A DNA stretch of 64,000 nucleotides from an uncultured Prevotella sp. (GTDB lineage: Bacteria; Bacteroidota; Bacteroidia; Bacteroidales; Bacteroidaceae). Position 1 is the first letter of the stretch, and the number at the start of each line of letters is the position of its first letter. Below the pieces are notes generated by a model that was given only the letters and a program-made list of their open reading frames with translations, had not been told where the DNA came from and ran no database searches. A program made the position numbers and the translations under genes. The stretch is taken from positions 1-64,000 of the forward strand of contig CAMHTW010000008.1 of assembly GCA_946188165.1 (NCBI GenBank), given 5' to 3'. This document shows positions 25,707 through 34,623 of the stretch, in pieces.

Positions 25707-25748
25707 GTAAGAGGTAAGAAGTAAGAGGTAAGAAGTAAGAAGTAAGAT
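25707..25748. repeat. Heptamer tandem repeat (GTAAGAA)n after the DUF1573 stop
   Basis: Six contiguous 7-bp units: GTAAGAG, GTAAGAA, GTAAGAG, GTAAGAA, GTAAGAA, GTAAGAT. They begin just after the stop codon and end before the terminator stem. Confidence 0.9.
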
Positions 25749-25750
25749 AA

Positions 25751-25782
25751 AAGCACTGCTCTCAGAAGGGCAGTGCTTTTTT
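25751..25782 (+). terminator. Rho-independent terminator after the DUF1573 gene
   Basis: AAGCACTGC (25751-25759) pairs with GCAGTGCTT (25770-25778), followed by TTTTT. The A-rich left flank would also give a U-tract on the minus strand for the convergent gene ending at 25786. Confidence 0.88.
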
Positions 25783-25785
25783 ATG

Positions 25786-27096
25786 TTAGAATGTATAACT
25801 GATGCCGAGCGAGCTATACTCCTGGAACTGGAAGTATCCTAATTCATCATCATACACGTTTGTATCGTCGAAACGAGGATAGAGGAAGAGGTTGGCTGAG
25901 ATATACTTTGATATCTGCAACTGGAACTGGTTCTCCCACTCAACCAAAGCACTATGGTAGGAGGTATTGGCATAGAAGCGCGTCTTCCACGTCACCTGAT
26001 CCGTCAATTTCCACTGCAGATTGGCAGTAAACTGTGAACCAAAATCCTCCAAGGTATGATGGTCGCCAGTAATACCATTGCGAGAAGTCAGTGCTTTTCG
26101 ACCTACATAAGTAAAGTTGAAAGAGAGGGGCAGGAAGTTAAGGCTACCCGTTAATTTTTTATTCAGAGCCTCGACCTTATACTCCATACCGATACCGACA
26201 TTCAACTTAAACGGCGAGAAGAAGTCAGAATAAACGAACTCGTCATTGGCCTTATAACCACGGGCAAACTGCGTATAGGTCAGCAATTGCAGCGTATAGT
26301 ACCAACGTTTGTGTGCCTGAAGGCCTAACTTACTGGTAAAACGCAGCAGGTCGTTGTTGGTCTTGAACTTATGCACCGTATCAGTGCGGGATGTCTGGAA
26401 TCCCAGTTTCATTTCAAGCTTGTTATCAAAGGTGATACGGTCTTTATCATTATAGTTCAAGTCAAGTGTCAATGCACCGACGGCCGAATAGTTGCTTTCG
26501 CCACCCTTGTACCAGTTGCCTGACACATAGTTCTGGAGGAACTGCAAATAACCGTCAGCCTTGAATTTCCAGAAGTTTGGCTTGACAACAACCAATCCTA
26601 CAGGAACTACCTCCGGCTCCTCAGGGACGGGCGCTACTTTCTCTGTCAAATCGACTTGCTGGGTCATTTCTTGATAGACATCTTCACGCAAGGAACCAAC
26701 CTCACGCAGACGGCTCTCATTATTCTTGACCAAGTCAGGGCGACGCATATATAGTGACATCATGGCCAAATCAACAGCATCCGTCACCTCATCGCCAGAA
26801 TTCGGCGACAGCGACAATGACTTGTTGGCACCAGAATGGTAGAATGTAGTAGGTGCAAACAAGCGAAAATAGCGGCCATCCGACACTTCAGCACGTAACG
26901 AGTCGTTGACACGCTGTATAGAGTCAAGTTTTTGGCGCAATACTAACAATGAATCGTTATAGTTTGTAACCATCTGATCCATTTCAGCCTTCTGTATATC
27001 AGATTTGCTGACGGTCTTTCTGCTCCTGCGCTGGGCTGACGCATCTATTGTCATCAGCAAAGCTGCAAATAATATAAATATGTACTTGTACTTCAT
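25786..27096 (-). CDS. DUF3078 outer-membrane beta-barrel protein
   Basis: This 436-residue protein has a signal peptide (MKYKYIFILFAALLMTIDAS ending in AQ), a basic and helical segment (about 22-70) and a C-terminal region of alternating aromatic strands (about 195-436). Examples are FWKFKADGYLQFLQNYVSG, NWYKGGESNYSAVGAL and WYYTLQLLTYTQFARGY; the chain ends ...GISYTF with the terminal Phe of outer-membrane barrels. This is the DUF3078 pattern. The reading frame is open for 214 more codons upstream, but that part is antisense to yidC and the signal peptide starts at 27096. Function unknown. Confidence 0.85.
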   Translation of the reverse strand: MKYKYIFILFAALLMTIDASAQRRSRKTVSKSDIQKAEMDQMVTNYNDSLLVLRQKLDSIQRVNDSLRAEVSDGRYFRLFAPTTFYHSGANKSLSLSPNSGDEVTDAVDLAMMSLYMRRPDLVKNNESRLREVGSLREDVYQEMTQQVDLTEKVAPVPEEPEVVPVGLVVVKPNFWKFKADGYLQFLQNYVSGNWYKGGESNYSAVGALTLDLNYNDKDRITFDNKLEMKLGFQTSRTDTVHKFKTNNDLLRFTSKLGLQAHKRWYYTLQLLTYTQFARGYKANDEFVYSDFFSPFKLNVGIGMEYKVEALNKKLTGSLNFLPLSFNFTYVGRKALTSRNGITGDHHTLEDFGSQFTANLQWKLTDQVTWKTRFYANTSYHSALVEWENQFQLQISKYISANLFLYPRFDDTNVYDDELGYFQFQEYSSLGISYTF

Positions 27097-27105
27097 AATT
27101 GGGTG

Positions 27106-27113
27106 CAAAGATA
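27106..27113 (-). promoter_or_regulatory. -7 element of the DUF3078 gene
   Basis: The minus strand reads TATCTTTG, 10 nt upstream of the ATG at 27096. It supports this start over the longer open frame. Confidence 0.6.
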
Positions 27114-27157
27114 CGAAAAAAATCCTAATTCTATACTTATAACTAAAAATATTTTCG

Positions 27158-27165
27158 TACCTTTG
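27158..27165 (+). promoter_or_regulatory. -7 element of yidC
   Basis: TACCTTTG, 31 nt before the yidC ATG. No clear -33 element is seen. Confidence 0.6.
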
Positions 27166-27196
27166 CAGCTTAAAATGTAAAAATATAAAGAAAGCA

Positions 27197-29083
27197 ATGA
27201 ATAAAGACACCATTATTGGCTTCGTCCTGATAGCCCTTGTGCTGATAGGATTCAGCTGGTGGAACCAGCCCTCTGCCGAGCAGATAGAAGCCGCCAAGAA
27301 ACAAGATTCTATTGAAGCTGTCATGAAGGAACAGGCCGAGAAGGCCCAGAAGGAGGCAACCCGAGCCGATAGTGTGGTCAGCGGTTTGGCCGCTGATTCA
27401 ACAGCTGTCGACACAACCGCCCTCTTCCGTTCAGCCCTGACTGGTACTTCACAGCAGGTTGTGCTGAAGAACGACAAGTTGCAGCTGACACTCGACACAA
27501 AGGGTGGCGTCATCCGCAAAGCTGTCATCAAAAACTTCAAGAGCATTGATGGGGCGAACGATGTGACACTCTTCGACAAGGCTGACCAGAACCTGAACTT
27601 CATGCTGGCTGGCAAACAGGAGAACATAGTCACAGCCGACCTGTTCTTCACACCATCAGAACAGACGGACTCAACCGTTACCATGAAGGCCCAGGCCCAG
27701 AATGGTGGCGAAATAGCCTTGAAATACCGCTTGGGCAAGGACTATCTGCTGAGTCTTACATTCGAAACCAAAGGACTGGCAAACGTCTTCCCGCCATCAT
27801 ACAAGGAAATGGAAATTGAGTGGACTGACCACTGCCGTCAGCAGGAGAAGGGCTACTCGTTCGAGAACCGTTATACCTCTATCTATTATAAAGAGGTTAG
27901 TGGTGGTACCGACAAACTCTCTGAGAGTGGTGACAATCAGGAAAAGACCGAGGAAGCCACTGACTGGGTGGCTTTCCGTAACCAGTTCTTCAGTGTTGCC
28001 CTCATAGCAAAGGATAACTTTGCCACAGGTGCAGAGCTTTCCAACACGATGGATGAAAAAGGTTCCGGCTATCTGAAGTATTTCGATGCCAAACTGAAGA
28101 CCGCTTTCGACCCAACGGGTAAGAACGCTTCTGAATTCGAGATGTACATCGGCCCCAATGACTTCCGTCTGATTAAGGACGTAGAAGAGCAGAGTGCTTT
28201 TGGCAAGGATCTCGATCTGGAGCAGTTAGTTGACCTCGGCTGGTGGCTGTTGCGCTGGATTAACCGCTGGTTCACCCTGTATGTCTTCGACTGGCTGACA
28301 GGCTTTGGCTTCAATATGGGTATCGTGCTTATTCTGATTACCATTCTGCTGAAGGCCATCACCTTCCCAATGGTCAAAAAGAGCTATATGTCAAGTGCTA
28401 AGATGCGCGTGTTGAAACCCAAGTTCGAAGAGGCAACCAAGCAGTACGACAAACCTGAGGACCAGATGAAGAAACAGCAGGAGATGATGTCGCTCTACTC
28501 AAAGTATGGCGTCAGTCCGCTGTCTGGCTGTCTGCCCATGCTCATCCAGATGCCTATTTGGCTGGCTATGTTCTTCTTCGTACCTAATGCCATCCAGTTG
28601 CGTGGCGAATCGTTCCTGTGGATGGACGACCTATCAACCTACGATCCTATCGTGGAATGGGACACAAATATCTGGGGTATTGGCGACCACCTGTCGCTGA
28701 CCTGTATCCTGTTCTGTGCTGCTCAGCTTATCTACACATGGATTTCCATGCGCCAGCAGAAAGACCAGATGGTAGGTCAGCAGGCTGAGCAGATGAAGAT
28801 GATGCAGTGGATGATGTATATCATGCCGTTGATGTTCTTCTTCATCTTCAACGACTACTCCAGCGGTCTGAACTTCTATTACTTCATCTCGCTCTTCATG
28901 TCGGCAGCTATCATGTGGACATTGCGCAAGACTACCAACGACGAGAAGCTGCTGGCCATTCTTGAAGCCAACTATCAGGCCAACAAGAACAACCCGAAGA
29001 AGGCATCAGGTCTGGCAGCCCGCTTAGAAGCTATGCAGAAACAAGCTGACGCCATGCGCGAACAACAGCGCAACAGACGCTAA
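27197..29083 (+). CDS. yidC: Membrane protein insertase YidC
   Basis: This 628-residue insertase works with or without SecYEG to place proteins in the inner membrane. It has an N-terminal membrane anchor (TIIGFVLIALVLIGFSWW), a coiled-coil linker (about 30-60), the large periplasmic beta domain (about 75-350) and five C-terminal membrane segments (about 355-590). The region FNMGIVLILITILLKAITFP carries the conserved start of the core with the groove-side residues. Met-rich QMKMMQWMMYIMPLMFFF lies before the last segments, and the tail is basic (QREQQRNRR type). Length and layout are as expected for Bacteroidota. The DUF1846 gene follows 38 nt later. Confidence 0.97.
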   Translation: MNKDTIIGFVLIALVLIGFSWWNQPSAEQIEAAKKQDSIEAVMKEQAEKAQKEATRADSVVSGLAADSTAVDTTALFRSALTGTSQQVVLKNDKLQLTLDTKGGVIRKAVIKNFKSIDGANDVTLFDKADQNLNFMLAGKQENIVTADLFFTPSEQTDSTVTMKAQAQNGGEIALKYRLGKDYLLSLTFETKGLANVFPPSYKEMEIEWTDHCRQQEKGYSFENRYTSIYYKEVSGGTDKLSESGDNQEKTEEATDWVAFRNQFFSVALIAKDNFATGAELSNTMDEKGSGYLKYFDAKLKTAFDPTGKNASEFEMYIGPNDFRLIKDVEEQSAFGKDLDLEQLVDLGWWLLRWINRWFTLYVFDWLTGFGFNMGIVLILITILLKAITFPMVKKSYMSSAKMRVLKPKFEEATKQYDKPEDQMKKQQEMMSLYSKYGVSPLSGCLPMLIQMPIWLAMFFFVPNAIQLRGESFLWMDDLSTYDPIVEWDTNIWGIGDHLSLTCILFCAAQLIYTWISMRQQKDQMVGQQAEQMKMMQWMMYIMPLMFFFIFNDYSSGLNFYYFISLFMSAAIMWTLRKTTNDEKLLAILEANYQANKNNPKKASGLAARLEAMQKQADAMREQQRNRR

Positions 29084-29121
29084 ATAGTTAATGGTAAATC
29101 TGCAAATCAGTAAATGTAAAG

Positions 29122-30585
29122 ATGAAGATTGGTTTTGATAACGAGAAATATCTGAAGATACAGTCAGAGCATATCCGCGAGAGGATAGCAAAGTTCGACG
29201 GCAAGCTGTATCTGGAGTTAGGTGGCAAACTGTTCGACGACCATCATGCCTCGCGCGTGCTGCCTGGTTTCAAGCCCGACTCAAAACTCAGAATGCTGGC
29301 ACAGCTGCGCGACCAGTTGGAGATTGTCATCGTCGTCTCGGCAGAGGACATTGAAAAGAATAAGGTACGAGCCGACCTCGGTATTACCTACGATGAGGAC
29401 GTGCTGCGACTGCGCGAAGAGTTCCAAAACCGTGACTTCATGGTGGGTTCAGTAGTCATTACGCATTACAATGGTCAGAATGCTGCCGACCAATTCCGGC
29501 ATCGTCTGGAGCGTATGGGCATCAAGTCGTATGTTCACTATCTTATCGACGGTTATCCCCATAACGTAGAACTGATAGCCAGCGACGAAGGTTTTGGCAA
29601 GAACGACTATGTGGAGACAACACGTGAGTTGGTTGTTGTGACTGCTCCAGGTCCTGGTTCTGGCAAGATGGCGGTCTGCCTCAGTCAGCTGTATAATGAA
29701 AACAAGCGTGGCATTCGCGCAGGTTATGCCAAATTCGAGACTTTCCCCGTATGGAACCTGCCTTTGAAGCATCCCGTCAACATCGCTTACGAGGCTGCTA
29801 CTGCTGACTTGAACGATGTGAACATGATTGACCCGTTCCATTTGGAGGCCTACGATAAGACTGCTATCAATTATAATCGCGACATCGAGATATTCCCCGT
29901 GTTGAATGCCTTATTCGAGGGCATCTATGGCGAGAATCCCTATAAGAGTCCGACGGACATGGGCGTTAATATGGTGGGCTTCTGCATCTCGGACGATGAG
30001 GTGTGCTGTAATGCCAGCCGCGACGAGATTATCCGCCGTTACTATGATGCTACCAACAAAATGGCTGACGGTGTCGATAATGAACGCGAAATCAACAAGA
30101 TACTGATGCTATTCAGTCAGGCCAAGATTACGACTGCCTATCGTCGTGTAACAGTGGCTGCACAGGCCAAACAGGAACTGTCAGGCCATACTTCATCGGC
30201 TATGGAACTGGAGGATGGCACTATCATTACTGCCAAGAGTTCTCCCCTACTCGGCTGTTCGGCAGCACTCTTGCTCAATGCCACCAAGCATCTGGCCGGC
30301 ATCGAGCACGAGGCCAAACTGATACCCCAAAGCCTGATAGAACCTGTTCAGAAGACAAAGACCGAATATCTGGGTGCCCGCAATCCCCGCTTGCATACCG
30401 ACGAGGTGCTGGTGGCACTCAGCGTGCTCAGCGAGAGTGACGAGCGTTGTCGCCGTGCCTTAGAGCAATTGCCAAAACTGCGCGGTTGTCAGGTTCATAG
30501 CACTGTCATGCTCAGCGAGGTTGACCGTAAGATATTCAAGAAGCTGGGATGCGGTCTGACTTGTGACCCCCTTAAAAAGAAGTGA
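29122..30585 (+). CDS. DUF1846 family protein
   Basis: This 487-residue cytosolic protein starts MKIGFDNEKYLKIQSEHI and has the DUF1846 blocks LYLELGGKLFDDHHASRVLPGF (about 30-51), VVVTAPGPGSGKMAVCLSQLY (about 172-192), FPVWNLPLKHPVNIAYEAATADL (about 202-224), TDMGVNMVGFCI and ATKHLAG. The P-loop-like GPGSGK suggests nucleotide binding, but the reaction is not known; the family has been linked to amino-acid or nucleotide metabolism only by structure. There are no membrane segments. It lies between yidC and the S9 peptidase gene with short gaps (38 and 17 nt), so it may be co-transcribed with both. Confidence 0.93.
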   Translation: MKIGFDNEKYLKIQSEHIRERIAKFDGKLYLELGGKLFDDHHASRVLPGFKPDSKLRMLAQLRDQLEIVIVVSAEDIEKNKVRADLGITYDEDVLRLREEFQNRDFMVGSVVITHYNGQNAADQFRHRLERMGIKSYVHYLIDGYPHNVELIASDEGFGKNDYVETTRELVVVTAPGPGSGKMAVCLSQLYNENKRGIRAGYAKFETFPVWNLPLKHPVNIAYEAATADLNDVNMIDPFHLEAYDKTAINYNRDIEIFPVLNALFEGIYGENPYKSPTDMGVNMVGFCISDDEVCCNASRDEIIRRYYDATNKMADGVDNEREINKILMLFSQAKITTAYRRVTVAAQAKQELSGHTSSAMELEDGTIITAKSSPLLGCSAALLLNATKHLAGIEHEAKLIPQSLIEPVQKTKTEYLGARNPRLHTDEVLVALSVLSESDERCRRALEQLPKLRGCQVHSTVMLSEVDRKIFKKLGCGLTCDPLKKK

Positions 30586-30602
30586 TAAATGATCAGTGAA
30601 AC

Positions 30603-32816
30603 ATGAAAAGAATACTAACCATCGCTATGCTGGCACTGATGGTGCTGGGCAATGCAAATGCAGAAGACAACAACGTGATAGGTAAACAGAATATCAAGCT
30701 GAAAAGCCGTATGATGACACCTGAGGCCTTATGGGCTATGGGACGCATCGGTGGTGTGGAGGCATCACCTGACGGTCAGAAGGTGGTGTATCAGGTTGGC
30801 TATTACAGCGTGAAAGCCAACAAGAGCCGCCAAGTCATTTGCGTGATGAATGCCGATGGCAGCGAACAGCGCCAATTAAGTGCGTCCAGTGGTTCAGCAG
30901 CTGGGAAAAGCGAGACCGACCCTACATGGCTCGACAACGAGACCATCGCCTTTATCACTGGCGGTGAAATTTGGAGCATGAAGGCTGACGGCAGCGAGCG
31001 CAAGCAACTCTCGAAGACCGATGGCAAGGTTGAGGGCTTTAAGTTCTCACCAGACCGCACGAAGGTCATCATTATCAAGAGTATCGACTTCAACGAGATT
31101 ATCAAGAAGAATCCAGACGACCTGCCCAAGGCTACCGGTCGTCGTGTTACCGACCTGATGTATCGCCATTGGGACCACTACGTGGAATCCATCCAACACC
31201 CGTTCTTAGCTACTGTGGGCGATGGTTTGACCATCGCCACCGACTGCATAGACATCCTTGAGGGCGAACCCTACGAATGCCCCATGGAGCCCTTCGGTGG
31301 TATTGAGCAGTTGGCATGGAGTCCTGATTCCAAGACCATTGCCTACACCTGTCGTAAGAAGAAGGGTACTGATTATGCCACTTCTACCGACTCTGACATC
31401 TATTTATATAATATAAGTACGCGCGAGACCAAGAATCTCTGTAAGTCTGAGGGCTATGTGGCACCTCAGAGCGACCCCTCAAAGACAAAGGCCAATCAGG
31501 CTGTCAACAAGAATACTGCCAACGAGAATCCTGGCTACGACCAGAACCCGCAATTCTCGCCCGACGGACAGTATATCGCCTGGCAGTCGATGGCTCGCGA
31601 TGGCTATGAGGCCGACCTCAACCGTCTGTGTGTCTATTCGTTGGCCAACGGTTCTAAATGGTATCTGAACTGGAAAAGCGATGTCGAGGCATTCTGCTGG
31701 GCACCACAACCTACAGCCAAAGGCAAGAAACCTGCCAAGGTCAAGACCACCGATCCGCTGTTCTATTTCCTCAGCGTATGGCATGGTTGCAACAACATGT
31801 ACATGGTCAGCCAGAAACGCGAGGTCTACCAAATGACCGAGACATGGGATGACTGGACCTCAATTCAGATGGCAAATAACGGTCAGCAGATTCTGGCTAC
31901 CCGTCAGAGCCTCAGCACTCCTACGGACATCTACATGGTCACGCCTCCTGTCAAAAAGCAGGCTACAAAAATCAATCAGATATCCTTTGAGAACAAGCAC
32001 ATCCTTGACCAATTGACTTTTGGCAAGATGCAGCAGTATTGGGTGCCTACCACCGACGGCAAGAAGGAGCTGGTATGGGTCATGCTGCCTGCCAACTACG
32101 AAGAGGGCAAGAAGTACCCCACCCTGCTCTTCTGCGAAGGTGGACCCCAGTCGCCTGTCTCGCAGTTCTGGAGCTACCGCTGGAATTTCCAGATAATGGC
32201 AGCCAACGGCTATGTCGTTGTAGCACCTAACCGCCATGGTCTGCCAGGCTTCGGACAGGAATGGAAAGAACAGATATCTGGCGACTGGACGGGTCAGTGC
32301 ATGGACGACTATCTGTCGGCTATCGACTTCGCAGCAGACTCGCTGCCCTTCGTTGACCGTAATCGCTTAGGTGCTGTCGGTGCTTCGTTTGGCGGTTTCA
32401 GCGTTTACTATCTGGCTGGTCATCACAACAAGCGTTTCAAGGCTTTCATCTCGCACGATGGTGCCTTCAATCTGGAGTCGATGTACACCGATACTGAAGA
32501 GGTATTCTTCTCAAACTGGGAGTACGACGATGCCTATTGGAACAAGAACCGTAGCGCACGTGCCAGCAAGACCTACGAGAATTCGCCCCATAAGTTTGTA
32601 GATAAGTGGGACACGCCCATCCTCTGCATCCACGGCGAAAAGGACTACCGCATTGTTTACAATCAGGGCATGGGCGCCTTCAATGCTGCCCGTCTGCGCG
32701 GCATTCCTGCTGAGCTGCTCATCTTCCCAGACGAGAACCACTGGGTGCTGAAACCCCAGAACGGTATTCTCTGGCAACGTACCTTCTTCGACTGGCTCGA
32801 TAGATGGTTGAAGTAA
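30603..32816 (+). CDS. S9 family prolyl oligopeptidase / dipeptidyl peptidase
   Basis: This 737-residue secreted serine peptidase has a signal peptide (KRILTIAMLALMVLGNANA). A seven-bladed WD40-like propeller (about 50-440) has repeated W/FSPDxKxI and SPDGQ motifs. The C-terminal alpha/beta hydrolase has the nucleophile in GASFGGFS (Ser about 596), Asp in HGEKDYR (about 681) and His in DENHW (about 713). It resembles periplasmic dipeptidyl peptidases of the DPP5 type, which release N-terminal dipeptides; substrate preference is inferred. The next gene is an MFS carrier that could import the products. A hairpin of octamer-like repeats follows. Confidence 0.92.
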   Translation: MKRILTIAMLALMVLGNANAEDNNVIGKQNIKLKSRMMTPEALWAMGRIGGVEASPDGQKVVYQVGYYSVKANKSRQVICVMNADGSEQRQLSASSGSAAGKSETDPTWLDNETIAFITGGEIWSMKADGSERKQLSKTDGKVEGFKFSPDRTKVIIIKSIDFNEIIKKNPDDLPKATGRRVTDLMYRHWDHYVESIQHPFLATVGDGLTIATDCIDILEGEPYECPMEPFGGIEQLAWSPDSKTIAYTCRKKKGTDYATSTDSDIYLYNISTRETKNLCKSEGYVAPQSDPSKTKANQAVNKNTANENPGYDQNPQFSPDGQYIAWQSMARDGYEADLNRLCVYSLANGSKWYLNWKSDVEAFCWAPQPTAKGKKPAKVKTTDPLFYFLSVWHGCNNMYMVSQKREVYQMTETWDDWTSIQMANNGQQILATRQSLSTPTDIYMVTPPVKKQATKINQISFENKHILDQLTFGKMQQYWVPTTDGKKELVWVMLPANYEEGKKYPTLLFCEGGPQSPVSQFWSYRWNFQIMAANGYVVVAPNRHGLPGFGQEWKEQISGDWTGQCMDDYLSAIDFAADSLPFVDRNRLGAVGASFGGFSVYYLAGHHNKRFKAFISHDGAFNLESMYTDTEEVFFSNWEYDDAYWNKNRSARASKTYENSPHKFVDKWDTPILCIHGEKDYRIVYNQGMGAFNAARLRGIPAELLIFPDENHWVLKPQNGILWQRTFFDWLDRWLK

Positions 32817-32827
32817 TAAAAAACAAC

Positions 32828-32887
32828 TAAGACAACAAGGACAACATAATTGTTTCCTATAGTTTTCAAAGTTGTTCAAGTTGTCTT
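32828..32887. repeat. Imperfect inverted repeat between the peptidase and MFS genes
   Basis: The left arm (32828-32845) and right arm (32870-32887) match at about 14 of 18 positions when one is reverse complemented (AGACAAC against GTTGTCT), with a 24-nt loop. The left side contains 8-9-bp tandem units (AACAACTA, AGACAACA, AGGACAAC). It may act as a weak terminator or mRNA processing structure. Confidence 0.6.
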
Positions 32888-32902
32888 TAATATTAAACAA
32901 AT

Positions 32903-34522
32903 ATGACTGAACAAATTCAAAAGACTTTACGTGACAGCGCTGGCATGCGTTGGACTGCCCTGCTGCTCTTGGCCATGGCCATGTTCTGCAGCTACATCTT
33001 CATGGACATCCTTTCACCCATCAAGGACCTGATGCAGGAGACCCGTGGCTGGGACTCTACTGCCTTCGGCACGATGCAGGGTTCTGAGGTGTTCCTCAAC
33101 GTATTTGTATTCTTCCTCATCTTCGCAGGTATCATCCTCGACAAGATGGGCGTGCGCTTCACCGCCGTCCTCTCTGCAGCCGTCATGCTCGTTGGTGCCG
33201 TCATCAAGTGGTATGCTGTCAGCGAGAGTTTCATGGGAAGCGGACTCGAGACATGGTTTAACGACAACCTGAACTACATCCCCATCTTCGATGAACTGGG
33301 CGTGTCGCCCTTCTATGCCGGCATGCCTGCCTCAGCCAAGTTTGCTGCCTGCGGCTTCATGATTTTCGGTTGTGGCTGCGAGATGGCAGGTATTACCGTC
33401 AGCCGTGGTATTGTGAAGTGGTTCAAGGGCCGTGAGATGGCGTTGGCCATGGGTTCTGAGATGGCTCTGGCCCGTCTGGGTGTTGCCACCTGTATGATTT
33501 TCTCGCCCTTCTTTGCCAAGTTAGGTGGCGAGGTCAGCGTCAGCCGTAGCGTCGCCTTTGGTGTTGTTCTGATGTGTATCGCCCTCATGATGACCATTGT
33601 CTATTTCTTCATGGACAAGAAGCTCGATGCTCAGACTGGTGAAGCTGAAGAGAAGGACGACCCCTTCAAGGTATCGGATATCGGCAAGATTCTGAGCGAC
33701 AGCGGTTTCTGGCTCGTAGCCCTGCTGTGCGTGCTCTATTATTCGGCCATCTTCCCCTTCCAGAAATATGCCGTCAACATGCTGCAGTGCAACCTCACCC
33801 TGACCGAGCCAGGGGCAGACTCCTTCTGGTCCAGTCCCTCAGTGACCATCGTCCAGTATGTCATCATGCTCTTGGTGGCAGCAGCAGGTTTCGCCTCTAA
33901 CTTCCAGAAGAAGGCAAGCATGAAATACGCGCTGTTAGGTGTTTCTATCCTCGCCCTCATCACCTATTGCTATATGGGCTTCATGCGGCAGACAGCAGAG
34001 AGCATCTTTGCCGTATTCCCCCTGCTGGCTGTGCTTATCACGCCCATACTTGGCAACTATCTCGACAACCACGGCAAGGCCGTATCCATGCTCATCTTGG
34101 GTTCGCTGCTGCTCATAGGCTGTCACCTCACGTTCGCCTTCATCCTGCCCATGTTTAAGGGCAGTGCCGTAGGCGGTATCATCGTAGCCTATGCCACCAT
34201 TCTGGTCTTGGGAGCCTCGTTCTCGCTGGTTCCAGCCTCCCTGTGGCCTTCTGTACCCAAACTGGTCGATGCCAAGGTCATCGGTTCTGCCTATGCCCTC
34301 ATCTTCTGGATTCAGAACATTGGTCTCTGGCTGTTCCCCCTGCTTATTGGTAAGGTGCTCGATGCCACCAACCCCGAAGGAGCCAGTGCCACGGAACTGG
34401 ACTATACCGCACCACTGGTCATGCTGGCCTGCTTAGGCGTAGCAGCCCTCGTCCTCGGTTTGGTACTGAAAGTCGTGGACAAGAAGAAGGGCATCGGACT
34501 TGAAGAGCCTAACATCAAGTAA
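32903..34522 (+). CDS. MFS transporter (MFSD1-like, possible dipeptide carrier)
   Basis: This 539-residue protein has about 12 hydrophobic segments from residue 17 on (WTALLLLAMAMFCSYIFMD). MFS loop motif A is seen in GIILDKMGVRF (about 75-85), and VKWFKGREMALAMG (about 173-186) lies in the region matching loop motifs of the MFSD1/NNP branch. A cytosolic linker with charged residues (about 245-265) splits the two halves. Its place after a dipeptide-releasing S9 peptidase suggests dipeptide or peptide import, which is an inference. A nitrate-type or other substrate is not excluded. It ends before a perfect 18-bp stem. Confidence 0.85.
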   Translation: MTEQIQKTLRDSAGMRWTALLLLAMAMFCSYIFMDILSPIKDLMQETRGWDSTAFGTMQGSEVFLNVFVFFLIFAGIILDKMGVRFTAVLSAAVMLVGAVIKWYAVSESFMGSGLETWFNDNLNYIPIFDELGVSPFYAGMPASAKFAACGFMIFGCGCEMAGITVSRGIVKWFKGREMALAMGSEMALARLGVATCMIFSPFFAKLGGEVSVSRSVAFGVVLMCIALMMTIVYFFMDKKLDAQTGEAEEKDDPFKVSDIGKILSDSGFWLVALLCVLYYSAIFPFQKYAVNMLQCNLTLTEPGADSFWSSPSVTIVQYVIMLLVAAAGFASNFQKKASMKYALLGVSILALITYCYMGFMRQTAESIFAVFPLLAVLITPILGNYLDNHGKAVSMLILGSLLLIGCHLTFAFILPMFKGSAVGGIIVAYATILVLGASFSLVPASLWPSVPKLVDAKVIGSAYALIFWIQNIGLWLFPLLIGKVLDATNPEGASATELDYTAPLVMLACLGVAALVLGLVLKVVDKKKGIGLEEPNIK

Positions 34523-34542
34523 TCGTCCTGACGGCTCATTGT

Positions 34543-34612
34543 TAACGAGCCGTTATCTCAAGGCTAACGAGCCGTAATCTCACACCCAATGAGATTACGG
34601 CTCGTTATTTTT
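34543..34612. repeat. 22-bp-register array B with an 18-bp palindrome (terminator-like)
   Basis: Unit 1, TAACGAGCCGTTATCTCA (34543-34560), and unit 2, TAACGAGCCGTAATCTCA (34565-34582), start 22 bp apart. A perfect inverted copy of unit 2 follows at 34590-34607 with a 7-nt loop and then TTTTT. It sits between the convergent MFS and transposase genes and is an obvious terminator for the plus strand. It also has the unit plus inverted-unit layout of the other 22-bp arrays. Confidence 0.88.
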
Positions 34613-34623
34613 CAGGTTATTTA

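Noticed and set aside
27097..27738. 214-codon N-terminal extension of the DUF3078 gene
   Set aside because: It lies opposite yidC, and the signal peptide and the -7 box at 27106-27113 fix the start at 27096.
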